Below, piece after piece: positions 11,063 to 21,251 of a DNA stretch of 64,000 bases. Origin of the DNA: Enterobacter cloacae (GTDB lineage Bacteria; Pseudomonadota; Gammaproteobacteria; Enterobacterales; Enterobacteriaceae); contig NZ_JAALCJ010000004.1 of NCBI RefSeq assembly GCF_011078175.1, positions 310,001 through 374,000 of the forward strand, in the 5' to 3' direction. Both the position numbers and the translations under genes were made by a program. Below the pieces are notes generated by a model. The model was not told the DNA's origin and made no database searches. It saw nothing but the letters and a program-made list of their open reading frames with translations. Within the stretch, counting starts at the first letter, position 1. Each line of letters opens with the position of its first letter.

Positions 11063-11479
11063 CTAATTGCCCCCCTGGAGGACGGTCATCATGCCTTTGA
11101 TTTGCCCGCCGAGAAGCGTCAGGCCTGTCTGGTATTGCAGGCTGTTATCGGCAAACTGTGTGCGCTCCCGGTCCATGTCGACGGTGTTACCATCAAGCGA
11201 AGGCTGATCGGGAATGCGATAAAGCAGGTCGGTCGTTGGCGCGGTCATCGCCTGAGCGGGAATATGACGTGAGGATGTCAGGGCCAGTGAGACACCCGTT
11301 CCTTCGGCACGTCCGCGCTCCATCACTTTTTTGAGTTCACTGGAAAAATCGATATCGCGCGCCTGATACCCGGGGGTATCCGCGTTGGCGATATTGGCGG
11401 CTAAAATCTCCTGCCGCTGGGCGCGTAAGTTGAGCGCTTCCTGCTGAAAACGTAACGCGGCGTCGAGTTTATCGAGCAT
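11063..11479 (-). CDS. flgB: Flagellar proximal rod protein FlgB
   Basis: The 138-residue FlgB is the innermost rod subunit and the first gene of the minus-strand flgBCDEFGHIJ operon. It has the rod motif [20 protein letters not shown] near residue 30 and the C-terminal helix with [20 protein letters not shown]. The 157-bp gap to the divergent flgA must hold the FlhDC-dependent class 2 promoters for both directions. I could not place the FlhDC boxes with certainty. Confidence 0.97.
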   Translation of the reverse strand: MLDKLDAALRFQQEALNLRAQRQEILAANIANADTPGYQARDIDFSSELKKVMERGRAEGTGVSLALTSSRHIPAQAMTAPTTDLLYRIPDQPSLDGNTVDMDRERTQFADNSLQYQTGLTLLGGQIKGMMTVLQGGN

Positions 11480-11636
11480 GTCTCCTCCGCTGATGAGAAA
11501 ATTTCAGTTCACAGCTTAAATCTCCCCCCGTCTCCCCTATCGACGGAATAAGCGCAAAATGCGTCGCTATTTGTTGCGTTGATGGAAAACCACTGCGGGT
11601 AGAATTTGCTTAATTCTGGACATGGTGGAACGTGCG

Positions 11637-12296
11637 ATGCGGACTTTTAAACGTGGCCTGGCGGCGACCTTACTGCTTTTAAGCCCTCTGGTGCAGGCTG
11701 AGGGGTTAGAGGACCAGCTCAATGCATTCTTTGCGCAGAAGCTGGCCGGTTTCAGCGATGACGTACGCGTGACCGTGCGCACCCCGCCTAACCTTTACCC
11801 TTCCTGCGAAACCCCGTCCTTTAGCGTGACCGGCACTACCCGGTTATGGGGCAACGTGAACGTGCTGGCGCGTTGCGCCAATGAAAAACGGTATTTACAG
11901 GTTGCGGTTCAGGCGACGGGCAATTATGTTGTCGCCGCCGTTCCCATTCCGCGGGGCAGCCTGCTGCAACCTGACAGCGTAACGCTGAAGCGAGGCCGTC
12001 TGGATCAGCTTCCACCGCGGACAATGCTGGATATCAACCAGGCTCAGGAGGCGGTCAGCCTGCGCGATGTCGCCCCTGGACAGGCGATACAGCTATCCAT
12101 GCTGCGCCAGGCGTGGCGGGTGAAAGCGGGTCAACAGGTGATGGTGGTCGCCAATGGCGAAGGCTTTAGTATCAACAGTGAAGGAAAAGCGCTGAATAAT
12201 GCCGCTGTGGCGCAAAATGCCCGGGTCAGAATGTCCTCAGGCCAGGTGGTCAGCGGCACGGTCGGTCCTGATGGGAATATTCTGATTAACCTGTAA
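11637..12296 (+). CDS. flgA: Flagellar P-ring assembly chaperone FlgA
   Basis: FlgA is the periplasmic chaperone that helps FlgI form the P ring. From the ATG at 11637 it has 219 residues, the E. coli length, and opens with a Sec signal peptide (MRTFKRGLAATLLLLSPLVQA). An in-frame ATG at 11622 would add five residues, but GGTGGA sits at a proper distance before the later one. The C-terminal SAF-like domain contains YVVAAVPIPRGSLLQPDSVT. It is divergent from flgB and heads flgAMN. Confidence 0.94.
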   Translation: MRTFKRGLAATLLLLSPLVQAEGLEDQLNAFFAQKLAGFSDDVRVTVRTPPNLYPSCETPSFSVTGTTRLWGNVNVLARCANEKRYLQVAVQATGNYVVAAVPIPRGSLLQPDSVTLKRGRLDQLPPRTMLDINQAQEAVSLRDVAPGQAIQLSMLRQAWRVKAGQQVMVVANGEGFSINSEGKALNNAAVAQNARVRMSSGQVVSGTVGPDGNILINL

Positions 12297-12302
12297 TCTT
12301 TT

Positions 12303-12329
12303 TAAAGATTTCGCGGCGACTGCCGATAA
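12303..12329 (+). promoter_or_regulatory. Sigma-28 (FliA) promoter of flgMN
   Basis: TAAAGATT, 11 bases, GCCGATAA is a near-perfect sigma-28 promoter starting just after the flgA stop and about 60 bp before flgM. It fits the known dual expression of flgM: read-through from flgA, and a late FliA promoter that replaces the anti-sigma factor lost by export. Confidence 0.88.
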
Positions 12330-12389
12330 ATATTCAACAAATGATAATGTCAGGCGCAAACGCCGCGAACCCTCGATGAGGACAACACT

Positions 12390-12683
12390 ATGAGCATTGA
12401 TCGTACATCAGCCCTGAAGCCGGTTAGCACTGTACAACCTCGCGAAACGAATGAGGCTGTCCCGCAAAAAACGCGTCTGGAAAAAACGTCGACGGCAAAC
12501 AGCACCAGCGTTACGCTGAGCGATGCGCAGTCGAAGCTGATGCAGCCAGGCAGCAGCGATATCAACATGGAACGTGTTGAAGCGCTAAAAACGGCTATCC
12601 GTAACGGCGAACTGAAAATGGATACCAGCAAAATCGCTGATGCGCTGATTCAGGACGCGCAGAGTTTCCTCCAGAGTAACTAA
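12390..12683 (+). CDS. flgM: Anti-sigma-28 factor FlgM
   Basis: The 97-residue FlgM binds FliA (sigma-28) until the hook is complete, then is secreted, releasing late flagellar gene expression. The sequence is polar and low in aromatic residues, as expected for a largely unfolded protein. The C-terminal half ([20 protein letters not shown]) is the sigma-28 binding region. GAGGA is 7 bases before the ATG. It is preceded by its own sigma-28 promoter and followed 4 bp later by flgN. Confidence 0.96.
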   Translation: MSIDRTSALKPVSTVQPRETNEAVPQKTRLEKTSTANSTSVTLSDAQSKLMQPGSSDINMERVEALKTAIRNGELKMDTSKIADALIQDAQSFLQSN

Positions 12684-12687
12684 TCGT

Positions 12688-13113
12688 ATGAGTCGACTGT
12701 CAGAAATACTGGATCAGATGACGGTGGTCCTGAACGACCTGAAAACGGTGATGGACGCAGAACAGCACCACCTCTCTTCTGGTCAAATCAACGGCAGCGC
12801 GTTGCAACGCATTACTGAAGATAAAAGCTCGCTGTTAGCGACCCTGGATTATCTGGAAAAACAGCGACGCGCTGAACAAGACGCGAAACGCAGCGCCAAT
12901 GATGAGATCAATGAACGCTGGCAAACCATTACAGAAAAAACCCAGCATCTTCGCGATCTCAACCAGCATAACGGCTGGCTGCTGGAAGGTCAGATTATCC
13001 GTAATCAGCAGGCACTAGAGGTGTTAAAGCCCTATAAAGAGCCGGGGCTATACGGTGCGGATGGTCAGACGGCCACGGCGCGTATCACGGGCGGGAAAAA
13101 GATTTCGATTTGA
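12688..13113 (+). CDS. flgN: Flagellar export chaperone FlgN
   Basis: The 141-residue cytosolic chaperone for FlgK and FlgL is almost all helical and highly charged. The N-terminal part (LSEILDQMTVVLNDLKTVMD) and a long central coiled-coil stretch (residues about 45-110) fit the FlgN family. It lies 4 bp after flgM. Its two clients are encoded 9-10 kb away at the other end of the cluster. It ends near a terminator shared with the convergent murJ. Confidence 0.95.
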   Translation: MSRLSEILDQMTVVLNDLKTVMDAEQHHLSSGQINGSALQRITEDKSSLLATLDYLEKQRRAEQDAKRSANDEINERWQTITEKTQHLRDLNQHNGWLLEGQIIRNQQALEVLKPYKEPGLYGADGQTATARITGGKKISI

Positions 13114-13137
13114 CGCAGTAGCGGCAAATCATAAAAC

Positions 13138-13168
13138 GGGGAGCACCTTCTGGTGAACTCCCCTTTTG
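13138..13168 (+). terminator. Terminator between flgN and murJ
   Basis: GGGGAG at 13138-13143 pairs with CTCCCC at 13158-13163 and CACC with GGTG inside, followed by TTTT. It lies between convergent flgN and murJ. It fits termination of flgAMN; murJ may use it less well. Confidence 0.7.
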
Positions 13169-13172
13169 GCGT

Positions 13173-14792
<1,620 letters not shown>

Positions 14793-14837
14793 CTAACCGG
14801 ATTTCAACGAATTACTATCGGCAGATGTAACAGTGAA

Positions 14838-15761
14838 TTATTCGCTCATGGCTTCGCGCCAGAGTCGTTCCACAATGCGCTGCGCCAGAATAGCCTGCTC
14901 CCCGGACGTTTCAGGAACCGTCTGATTCTGCACGCAGGTGATGAAATGACGTGCGCAGCCCACAAAGCCACGCTGTTCCAGGGTGCTCTGCCAGCCGGGA
15001 ACGGGTAACGCAACCACGCCATTGCCCTTCTCTTCCCGCCACTCTCGCATATCGGTGACGTCATACAGTGCGCCATCCGTAACGGCCTGCACGGACTCGC
15101 GCTGGCTGCCCGCCCGACGATGCATGCTGGTCGTCACTTGTAAATGCTCAACGGCAAAATGATGTTCGGCGTAAACCATCTCACCCTGCTCGTTGGTCAA
15201 CAGCGTACCGCTTTGCAGCTGGGCTTTTCCGTTACTCAGCCACAGGGCCGTATCCACAACGTGGAGATAATCATCCAGCAGCGTGAAGCGCAGATCGTTC
15301 GGCCCCACGCTGTCGGTACGGTGCTTATCCATTCGCAAAGAGGCAAACGAGTCAGACCGGGTCTTAAGCTGCTGGTAGAGTGGTGCAAAACGCCGGTTGA
15401 AGCCAACCATCAGCGTCAGCTTTTTCCGCGCGGCCAGTTCAATCAGACGTTCAGCATCCGGTACATTCTCCGCCAGGGGTTTATCCACGCAGACGTGAAC
15501 GCCTGCGTTCAGCAACTCGCTCACCACCTGGTAGTGCGTCGCGGTTGAGGTATGGACAAATACCGCATCGCATTCACGGGCTAAATCCTGAAGCGAGCTG
15601 GCATAAGGGATGCGCCAGGTTTTGCAGATGCGCTCTGCTTTCTCGCGGGTAGGCGACCACGCCCCTTGCAGCGTCCAGTCGGACGCGGCGCCTAAAACAG
15701 GCAGCCAGGCTTTCTGGGCAATCCCCCCCAGCCCCACAACACCTATACGTAATGTTGTCAC
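14838..15761 (-). CDS. mviM: Gfo/Idh/MocA-family oxidoreductase MviM (YceM)
   Basis: The 307 residues (E. coli MviM 307) form a predicted NAD(P)-dependent dehydrogenase of unknown substrate. The N-terminal Rossmann fold opens IGVVGLGGIAQKAWLPVLGA; the conserved VCVDKPLAE block (residues about 92-101) carries the EKP-like catalytic lysine. The start is GTG at 15761, two bases after the yceH stop, with GGGAGA at good spacing inside the end of yceH. It forms a unit with yceH; the old name reflects nearness to mviN (murJ), not a proven virulence role. Confidence 0.93.
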   Translation of the reverse strand: MTTLRIGVVGLGGIAQKAWLPVLGAASDWTLQGAWSPTREKAERICKTWRIPYASSLQDLARECDAVFVHTSTATHYQVVSELLNAGVHVCVDKPLAENVPDAERLIELAARKKLTLMVGFNRRFAPLYQQLKTRSDSFASLRMDKHRTDSVGPNDLRFTLLDDYLHVVDTALWLSNGKAQLQSGTLLTNEQGEMVYAEHHFAVEHLQVTTSMHRRAGSQRESVQAVTDGALYDVTDMREWREEKGNGVVALPVPGWQSTLEQRGFVGCARHFITCVQNQTVPETSGEQAILAQRIVERLWREAMSE

Positions 15762-15763
15762 GA

Positions 15764-16414
15764 TTAATCTCCCAGATGTGCGAGTAAGGCATCCAGACGC
15801 TGTTTCAACCCGGCCACCTCGTCTTCGAGGGCGGCCACCCGCGCGGTCAGGCTGTCGTTGGATGCTGGCGTGTCGGATTCTTCGGCCGGCGCAGAGGGCT
15901 CCACGTCGCCGCTAAACAGGTGCATATAACGGCTTTCACGCTTGCCCGGCTCGCGGGCCAGACGGACGACGTAAGGACCGTCGTCTCGTAAGACTAATCC
16001 CTCCAGGGTCTGTTCAACTTCCTGCATATCCTGAAATTCATGCATGCGGGAGGCACGCGTGCGCAGTTCGCCCGGCGTCTGCGCCCCGCGCAGCAGCAGC
16101 GTTGTAATAATCGCCACTTCTGCGGCGCTGAGTTTTAAATCGCCAAATTCAGAATTACAAAAGCGTTGTTCATATTTAGTGACGCGATTACCGAAGCCGC
16201 TGACGGTGCGCAGGTAGTGGCGCTTTACCAGCTCATCAAGAATATCCTGCACCTCGTGCTCGCCAAGGTTCATCACCGGTTCACGGTTTGTCTTCTGGTT
16301 GCAGGCCATCGTGACGGCATTCACGGACAGAGGATACTGTTCCGGCGTCGTGACCTGCTTTTCCAGAAGGCAGCCGATCACGCGCGCTTCGTCGCCATTT
16401 AACTGATATTTCAT
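15764..16414 (-). CDS. yceH: UPF0502/DUF480 family protein YceH
   Basis: The 216-residue protein (E. coli YceH 215) belongs to the DUF480 family, whose two winged-helix domains suggest nucleic-acid binding. It begins [20 protein letters not shown] and includes the conserved [20 protein letters not shown]. The C-terminal 30 residues look coiled-coil ([20 protein letters not shown]). GGAGAAAAA lies right before the ATG. It is 9 bp after rimJ and 2 bp before mviM. Biochemical function is not established. Confidence 0.92.
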   Translation of the reverse strand: MKYQLNGDEARVIGCLLEKQVTTPEQYPLSVNAVTMACNQKTNREPVMNLGEHEVQDILDELVKRHYLRTVSGFGNRVTKYEQRFCNSEFGDLKLSAAEVAIITTLLLRGAQTPGELRTRASRMHEFQDMQEVEQTLEGLVLRDDGPYVVRLAREPGKRESRYMHLFSGDVEPSAPAEESDTPASNDSLTARVAALEDEVAGLKQRLDALLAHLGD

Positions 16415-16423
16415 TTTTTCTCC

Positions 16424-17008
16424 TTAACGACCCGGGGTCCATTCCTGGGTGGTGAGCGCGGTGAGCACATGGTCCCGCCACTCGCCGTCAATCAGCAGAT
16501 AATCTTTGGCATAGCCCTCTTTCTCAAACCCCAGGCGGGCCAGCAGATCGCCGCTGCGCTTATTGTGCGGCATGTAGTTCGCCATAATGCGATGGATATG
16601 TTGCGTGCGCTGCATGTAGCGAATCGCCGCCGTCAGCGCCTCAAACATGAGCCCCTGCCCCTGCCATTTCTGACCGATGGAATACCCGAGATAGCAGGCG
16701 TGAAACGACCCGCGTACCACGTTTGAAAAATTGGCAATGCCAACGATCTCTTTCTCTTCCGGATCGAGAAGCGCGAAATAAAACGCACTTCCCTGCTTAT
16801 GAAATTCCGCAATCATACTGAGGCGCGCCTGCCAGCCAGAGGGGTAGCAGTGGCTCTCGTCCCGAACGGGTTCCCAGGGTTTTAAAAACTGGCGATTCTC
16901 GGCGTAATAATCCGCCAGACGCCAGGCATCACGCTCATGCACCAGACGAACGACCAGCCTGTCCGTCGTCAGACGCACTTTTGGCACATTACTGCGATAG
17001 CCAAACAT
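16424..17008 (-). CDS. rimJ: Ribosomal protein S5 alanine N-acetyltransferase RimJ
   Basis: RimJ acetylates the N-terminal alanine of ribosomal protein S5. From the ATG at 17008 it is 194 residues, the E. coli length, and GGAGTGG precedes that ATG at proper distance; a GTG three codons upstream is less likely. The GNAT acetyl-CoA loop appears as [20 protein letters not shown] (residues about 106-125), followed by [20 protein letters not shown], both GNAT hallmarks. It is divergent from mdtH across a 236-bp control region. Confidence 0.95.
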   Translation of the reverse strand: MFGYRSNVPKVRLTTDRLVVRLVHERDAWRLADYYAENRQFLKPWEPVRDESHCYPSGWQARLSMIAEFHKQGSAFYFALLDPEEKEIVGIANFSNVVRGSFHACYLGYSIGQKWQGQGLMFEALTAAIRYMQRTQHIHRIMANYMPHNKRSGDLLARLGFEKEGYAKDYLLIDGEWRDHVLTALTTQEWTPGR

Positions 17009-17244
17009 CGTTACCACTCCTTCCCGTCGCTTCTGCTCTGCCTGTTAGCTTTACTATACCTGTGCCTGTGCCTTCTGTGAAAACAGTGACATACCATTTT
17101 GATCGCTTTTCACATTTTTCGATGAGAACTCTCTATCAAAGCCCCTTTTTGATAAAAAAATATTGTCGCCACCGGGTATGGGAAAAAGCGCGGCGACACC
17201 GCAGAATGTTAGCGTGCTCACCTTTTATTTTCCCTGGAGGGAAA

Positions 17245-18453
17245 ATGTCCCGCGTATCACAGGCCAGGAGCCTGGGTAAATATTTCCTGCTCGTCGATAA
17301 CATGCTGGTCGTGCTCGGCTTTTTTGTCGTTTTTCCGCTTATATCGATTCGTTTTGTCGATCAAATGGGCTGGGCGGCATTGATGGTCGGGATCGCGCTG
17401 GGTCTACGCCAGTTTGTACAACAGGGTCTGGGCGTGTTTGGCGGTGCAATAGCCGACCGCTTCGGCGCGAAACCGATGATCGTCACCGGCATGCTGCTAC
17501 GTGCGGCGGGATTCGCCACCATGGCAATCGCGCATGAACCCTGGCTACTGTGGTTCTCCTGTTTTCTTTCCGGGATTGGCGGCACTCTTTTCGATCCCCC
17601 GCGTACCGCGCTGGTGGTGAAGCTTATCCGACCGCAACACCGGGGGCGCTTCTTCTCGATTTTGATGATGCAGGACAGCGCTGGCGCGGTGGTGGGCGCC
17701 CTGCTGGGGAGCTGGCTGCTGCAATACGATTTCCGCCTGGTCTGCGCCACAGGCGCGGTACTGTTTATTCTCTGCGCGCTGTTTAATGGTCTGTTTCTTC
17801 CAGCGTGGAAGCTGTCGACGGTTAAAGCGCCAGTACGGGAAGGGCTTGACCGCGTGCTGAACGATAAGCGCTTCGTCACCTATGTGTTAACGCTGACCGG
17901 CTACTATATGCTCGCCGTGCAGGTCATGCTAATGCTGCCAATTATGGTTAACGATATTGCCGGCACGCCGGCAGCGGTGAAATGGATGTATGCCATTGAA
18001 GCCTGCCTCTCTCTGACCCTGCTCTACCCAATTGCCCGATGGAGCGAGCGCCGTTTCCGGCTTGAGCACCGTCTGATGGCCGGGCTGCTGCTGATGACGC
18101 TGAGCATGATGCCCATCGGTCTGGTGAGTTCGCTTCAGCAGCTGTTTATGCTGATATGCACCTTCTACATTGGCTCAATCATTGCCGAGCCAGCCCGCGA
18201 AACGCTGAGCGCGTCACTTGCTGACGCCCGGGCCCGTGGCAGCTACATGGGATTTAGCCGTCTCGGACTGGCGCTTGGCGGCGCACTGGGCTATACCGGT
18301 GGCGGCTGGCTGTTCGATGCCGGTAAAACGCTCCATCAGCCGGAGCTGCCGTGGGTCATGCTCGGCATGGTCGGCTTTATGACGCTGATTGCCCTCTGGT
18401 GGCAGTTCAGCGATAAACGCAGCACCCGCGGGATGCTGGAGCCTGGCGCCTGA
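17245..18453 (+). CDS. mdtH: MFS multidrug transporter MdtH
   Basis: The 402-residue MdtH (E. coli 402) is an inner-membrane drug/proton antiporter; in E. coli overexpression gives quinolone resistance. The start [20 protein letters not shown] is preceded by GGAGGGAAA. About twelve membrane helices are visible, with motif A as [15 protein letters not shown] (residues about 67-81). Eighty-eight further in-frame codons lie upstream, but they do not look like transporter. In E. coli grxB follows mdtH; here yceB follows directly. Confidence 0.94.
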   Translation: MSRVSQARSLGKYFLLVDNMLVVLGFFVVFPLISIRFVDQMGWAALMVGIALGLRQFVQQGLGVFGGAIADRFGAKPMIVTGMLLRAAGFATMAIAHEPWLLWFSCFLSGIGGTLFDPPRTALVVKLIRPQHRGRFFSILMMQDSAGAVVGALLGSWLLQYDFRLVCATGAVLFILCALFNGLFLPAWKLSTVKAPVREGLDRVLNDKRFVTYVLTLTGYYMLAVQVMLMLPIMVNDIAGTPAAVKWMYAIEACLSLTLLYPIARWSERRFRLEHRLMAGLLLMTLSMMPIGLVSSLQQLFMLICTFYIGSIIAEPARETLSASLADARARGSYMGFSRLGLALGGALGYTGGGWLFDAGKTLHQPELPWVMLGMVGFMTLIALWWQFSDKRSTRGMLEPGA

Positions 18454-18552
18454 GCTCCTTACACTATCAGTTTTTTCTGCTGGTTTCTGTAGGATCACCC
18501 TGACATACTGGCGTATCAGGACAGATGCGCCGATTTTATGTTGAGGAACGCC

Positions 18553-19113
18553 ATGAAAAAGATCGTTATTGCCGCTGCGTTAATTGTCAGCGGTCTGCTG
18601 GTGGGTTGTAACCAGCTTACGCAGTACACCGTCAGTGAGCAGGAAATTAATCAGGCGCTGGAAAAACATAATAATTTTTCAAAAGATATCGGCGTCCCTG
18701 GTCTTGCGGACGCACACATCGTCCTGACGAATCTCGCCAGCCAGATTGGGCGCGAGGAGCCAAACAAAGTCACCCTTTCCGGCGATGCCAGCCTGGACAT
18801 GACCTCGCTCTTCGGCAACCAAAAAGCGGACATCAAGCTGAAGCTTAAGGCGCTGCCTGTTTTTAATAAAGAGAAAGGGGCAATATTCCTGCAAGAGATG
18901 GAAATCGTCGATGCGGTTGTCACGCCGGATAAAATGAAACCGGTGCTGCAAACGCTAATGCCTTATCTCAACCAGTCGTTGCAGAACTACTTTAACCAAC
19001 AGCCAGCCTATGTTCTGAGCGAAGACAAGAGCAAAGGCGAATCTCTGGCGAAAAAATATGCCAAAGGGATTGAGGTGAAACCGGGTGAAATCATCATACC
19101 TTTCACCGACTAA
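18553..19113 (+). CDS. yceB: DUF1439 lipoprotein YceB
   Basis: The 186-residue YceB (E. coli 186) has a lipoprotein signal ending LLVGC (Cys19). The DUF1439 domain is a BPI/TULIP-like tubular fold, so lipid or hydrophobic ligand binding is likely but not shown. GAGG lies 6 bases before the ATG at 18553; an upstream ATG at 18538 would spoil the signal peptide. It ends EVKPGEIIIPFTD before a strong terminator. In E. coli grxB lies between this gene and mdtH; only 99 bp separate them here. Confidence 0.93.
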   Translation: MKKIVIAAALIVSGLLVGCNQLTQYTVSEQEINQALEKHNNFSKDIGVPGLADAHIVLTNLASQIGREEPNKVTLSGDASLDMTSLFGNQKADIKLKLKALPVFNKEKGAIFLQEMEIVDAVVTPDKMKPVLQTLMPYLNQSLQNYFNQQPAYVLSEDKSKGESLAKKYAKGIEVKPGEIIIPFTD

Positions 19114-19119
19114 ACACGC

Positions 19120-19145
19120 CGGGCGCTCAGGCGCCCGTTTTTTTT
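19120..19145 (+). terminator. Rho-independent terminator of yceB
   Basis: CGGGCGC, TCAG loop, GCGCCCG (19120-19137) followed by eight T residues. It separates yceB from the pyrC promoter. Confidence 0.9.
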
Positions 19146-19162
19146 ATCGGAATAGTGTGCAA

Positions 19163-19178
19163 ACGAAAACGTTTCCGC
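19163..19178 (+). promoter_or_regulatory. PurR operator of pyrC
   Basis: ACGAAAACGTTTCCGC fits the PurR consensus (ACGCAAACGTTTTCGT type) and ends just before the pyrC -10 element TATGAT (19180-19185). E. coli pyrC is known to be repressed by PurR at the same place. Confidence 0.85.
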
Positions 19179-19190
19179 TTATGATTTGTG

Positions 19191-19235
19191 TCCGGCAAAA
19201 ACAGCCATCTTATGACTGATCCCTTTCAAGCCGGA
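19191..19235 (+). promoter_or_regulatory. pyrC leader hairpin (CTP-dependent start-site control)
   Basis: TCCGGC at 19191-19196 is the exact complement of GCCGGA at 19230-19235, whose GGAG is the pyrC ribosome site. The first arm covers the transcription start region (7-10 bases after TATGAT). In E. coli and Salmonella, high CTP makes transcripts start at C and include the full arm, closing the ribosome site; low CTP shifts the start to G and opens it. The same layout is visible here. Confidence 0.8.
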
Positions 19236-19241
19236 GCTTCC

Positions 19242-20288
19242 ATGACTGTACAATCCCAGGTTCTCAAAATCCGCCGCCCAGACGACTGGCATATCCATCT
19301 TCGTGATGGCGACATGCTGAAAACCGTCGTACCGTATACCAGCGAAATTTATGGCCGTGCGATTGTTATGCCTAACCTGGTACCGCCAGTCACTACCGTC
19401 GAGGCCGCGATTGCCTATCGCCAGCGTATCCTTGACGCCGTTCCGGCCGGGCACGATTTTATCCCATTGATGACCTGCTACCTGACGGACTCGCTGGATC
19501 CCAATGAGGTTGAGCGCGGGTTTAACGAAGGTGTGTTCACCGCCGCGAAGCTCTACCCGGCAAATGCCACCACTAACTCCAGCCATGGGGTGACCAGCAT
19601 TGATGCCATCATGCCCGTCCTGGAGCGTATGCAAAAACTGGGGATGCCGCTGCTGGTACACGGTGAAGTGACCCACGCTGACATTGATATTTTCGATCGC
19701 GAAGCACGTTTTATTGAAACGGTCATGGAGCCGCTGCGCCAGCGCCTTCCGGGGCTGAAGGTGGTGTTTGAACACATTACAACTAAAGATGCCGCAGAGT
19801 ATGTCCGGGATGGCAATGAGCTGATTGCCGCCACCATCACCCCTCAGCACCTGATGTTTAACCGCAACCACATGCTGGTGGGCGGTGTTCGACCACATCT
19901 GTACTGTCTGCCGATCCTTAAGCGCAATGTCCATCAGCAGGCACTACGCGAGCTGGTTGCCAGCGGCTTCCCGCGCGCGTTCCTCGGCACAGATTCCGCC
20001 CCACATGCCCGTCACCGAAAAGAGGCGAGCTGCGGCTGTGCAGGCTGCTTCAACGCGCCTACCGCCCTTGCAAGTTACGCAACCGTGTTTGAAGAAATGA
20101 ATGCGTTAGACCATTTCGAAGCCTTCTGCTCCCTCAACGGCCCACGTTTCTACGGTCTGCCGGTCAATGACACGTTCATTGAGCTGGAGCGTAAAGAAAG
20201 CCAGGTTGAAGAGTCGATTGCCCTCACCGACGATACCCTGATCCCCTTCCTGGCCGGTGAAACCGTAAACTGGTCGGTAAAACGCTAA
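19242..20288 (+). CDS. pyrC: Dihydroorotase PyrC
   Basis: PyrC closes N-carbamoyl-L-aspartate to dihydroorotate in de novo pyrimidine synthesis. The protein has 348 residues (as in E. coli) from the ATG at 19242. Zinc ligands are visible: HIHLRDGD near residue 17, the carbamylated lysine in [15 protein letters not shown] (near 103), the histidines of [10 protein letters not shown] and VFEHITTKD, and the aspartate of [14 protein letters not shown] (near 251). Expression is likely set by PurR and by the CTP-sensing hairpin over its ribosome site. It lies between yceB and dinI in E. coli order. Confidence 0.97.
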   Translation: MTVQSQVLKIRRPDDWHIHLRDGDMLKTVVPYTSEIYGRAIVMPNLVPPVTTVEAAIAYRQRILDAVPAGHDFIPLMTCYLTDSLDPNEVERGFNEGVFTAAKLYPANATTNSSHGVTSIDAIMPVLERMQKLGMPLLVHGEVTHADIDIFDREARFIETVMEPLRQRLPGLKVVFEHITTKDAAEYVRDGNELIAATITPQHLMFNRNHMLVGGVRPHLYCLPILKRNVHQQALRELVASGFPRAFLGTDSAPHARHRKEASCGCAGCFNAPTALASYATVFEEMNALDHFEAFCSLNGPRFYGLPVNDTFIELERKESQVEESIALTDDTLIPFLAGETVNWSVKR

Positions 20289-20323
20289 AAAAATCGCGCC
20301 CCCTGTTGCCAGACAGACAATAT

Positions 20324-20343
20324 AACTGTATAAATAAACAGTA
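20324..20343 (+). promoter_or_regulatory. LexA (SOS) box of dinI
   Basis: AACTGTATAAATAAACAGTA contains CTGT, 8 bases, ACAG with an AT-rich centre, a full SOS box. It ends 20 bp before the dinI ATG, in keeping with damage-inducible dinI. Confidence 0.92.
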
Positions 20344-20362
20344 TATTACACAGGGGGCATTT

Positions 20363-20608
20363 ATGCGTATTGAAGTCACCATTGCCAAAACCACCGTCCT
20401 GCCTGCTGGCGCACTCGACGCACTGGCGGGTGAGCTATCCCGACGTATTAACAGCACTTTTCCTGAAAACGAGGGCGCCGTAACGGTACGTTATGCAACG
20501 GCAAACCATCTTTCCGTCATCGGCGGCGCGAAAGAAGATAAAGTACGCATAAGCGAAATTTTGCAGGAAACATGGGAGAGCGCCGACGACTGGTTTATCA
20601 CTGATTAA
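20363..20608 (+). CDS. dinI: DNA damage-inducible protein DinI
   Basis: The 81-residue DinI modulates RecA: it stabilises the filament and damps LexA and UmuD cleavage. The start MRIEVTIAKTTVLPAGALDA is conserved; GGGGG lies before the ATG. The acidic C-terminal helix that mimics DNA is seen as ISEILQETWESADDWF. A LexA box lies just upstream. Further in-frame codons upstream (from 20306) overlap that box and are not coding. A strong terminator follows. Confidence 0.96.
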   Translation: MRIEVTIAKTTVLPAGALDALAGELSRRINSTFPENEGAVTVRYATANHLSVIGGAKEDKVRISEILQETWESADDWFITD

Positions 20609-20635
20609 TATTTGCTCCCTCATTGTGTTTTTTTT

Positions 20636-20659
20636 GCCGGGTCGCCCCGGCTTTTTTTC
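20636..20659 (+). terminator. Rho-independent terminator of dinI
   Basis: GCCGGG, TCGC loop, CCCGGC (20636-20651) followed by seven T residues, 28 bp after the dinI stop. The remaining 220 bp to bssS is AT-rich; no further gene was seen in it. Confidence 0.85.
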
Positions 20660-20883
20660 GTTTCGTTTCCTGAAAGTTCAAATTATTTCAGCATCTTCTT
20701 AGAAAATCGTGAACAAGATGGCGTTTTATTGTTCGAACAATCCTAAAAAGCAGAAAAATGTGTTGCTACCCGTTTATTTTTTCCTTCTGAACCCCTATTA
20801 ATTGATATACTGAAATTGCTTTCAGAAAAACATGCATTGAACCTCAAAGTCGTTGTCTTCTAACACGCATTAAGGGGGTTATA

Positions 20884-21138
20884 ATGGAAAAGAATAGCGA
20901 AGTCATCCAGACCCATCCGCTCGTTGGCTGGGATATCAGCACCGTAGACAGCTACGATGCGCTGATGCTGCGTTTGCACTACCAGACCCCAAATCAGCAA
21001 AACCGCGATGAAGCGGAAGTTGGACAGACGCTGTGGCTTACAACAGACGTCGCCCGTCAGTTTATCTCTATTTTGGAAGCAGGCATCGCAAAAATAGAAT
21101 CTGGCGACTATCAGGAAAACGAGTATAAACGGCATTGA
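20884..21138 (+). CDS. bssS: Biofilm regulator BssS (YceP)
   Basis: The 84-residue protein is nearly identical in memory to E. coli BssS (YceP, 84 residues), a small cytosolic protein linked to indole and AI-2 signalling and biofilm control by an unknown mechanism. It starts MEKNSEVIQTHPLVGWDIST and ends NEYKRH. AAGGGGG lies before the ATG. It stands alone between dinI and solA with its own terminator. Confidence 0.94.
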   Translation: MEKNSEVIQTHPLVGWDISTVDSYDALMLRLHYQTPNQQNRDEAEVGQTLWLTTDVARQFISILEAGIAKIESGDYQENEYKRH

Positions 21139-21160
21139 CCTTATGCCCCTTACACTCAAC

Positions 21161-21187
21161 AGGCACCCTCGCGGTGCCTTATTTATT
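21161..21187 (+). terminator. Rho-independent terminator of bssS
   Basis: AGGCACC, CTCGC loop, GGTGCCT (21161-21179) followed by TATTTATTT. The T run is interrupted, so strength is moderate. Confidence 0.7.
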
Positions 21188-21251
21188 TCCTTCTTGTATA
21201 AGCCCACGTAGTTAATTACTCTGCTAACAAAGCGTTAGTAAAGAGAAGCCT

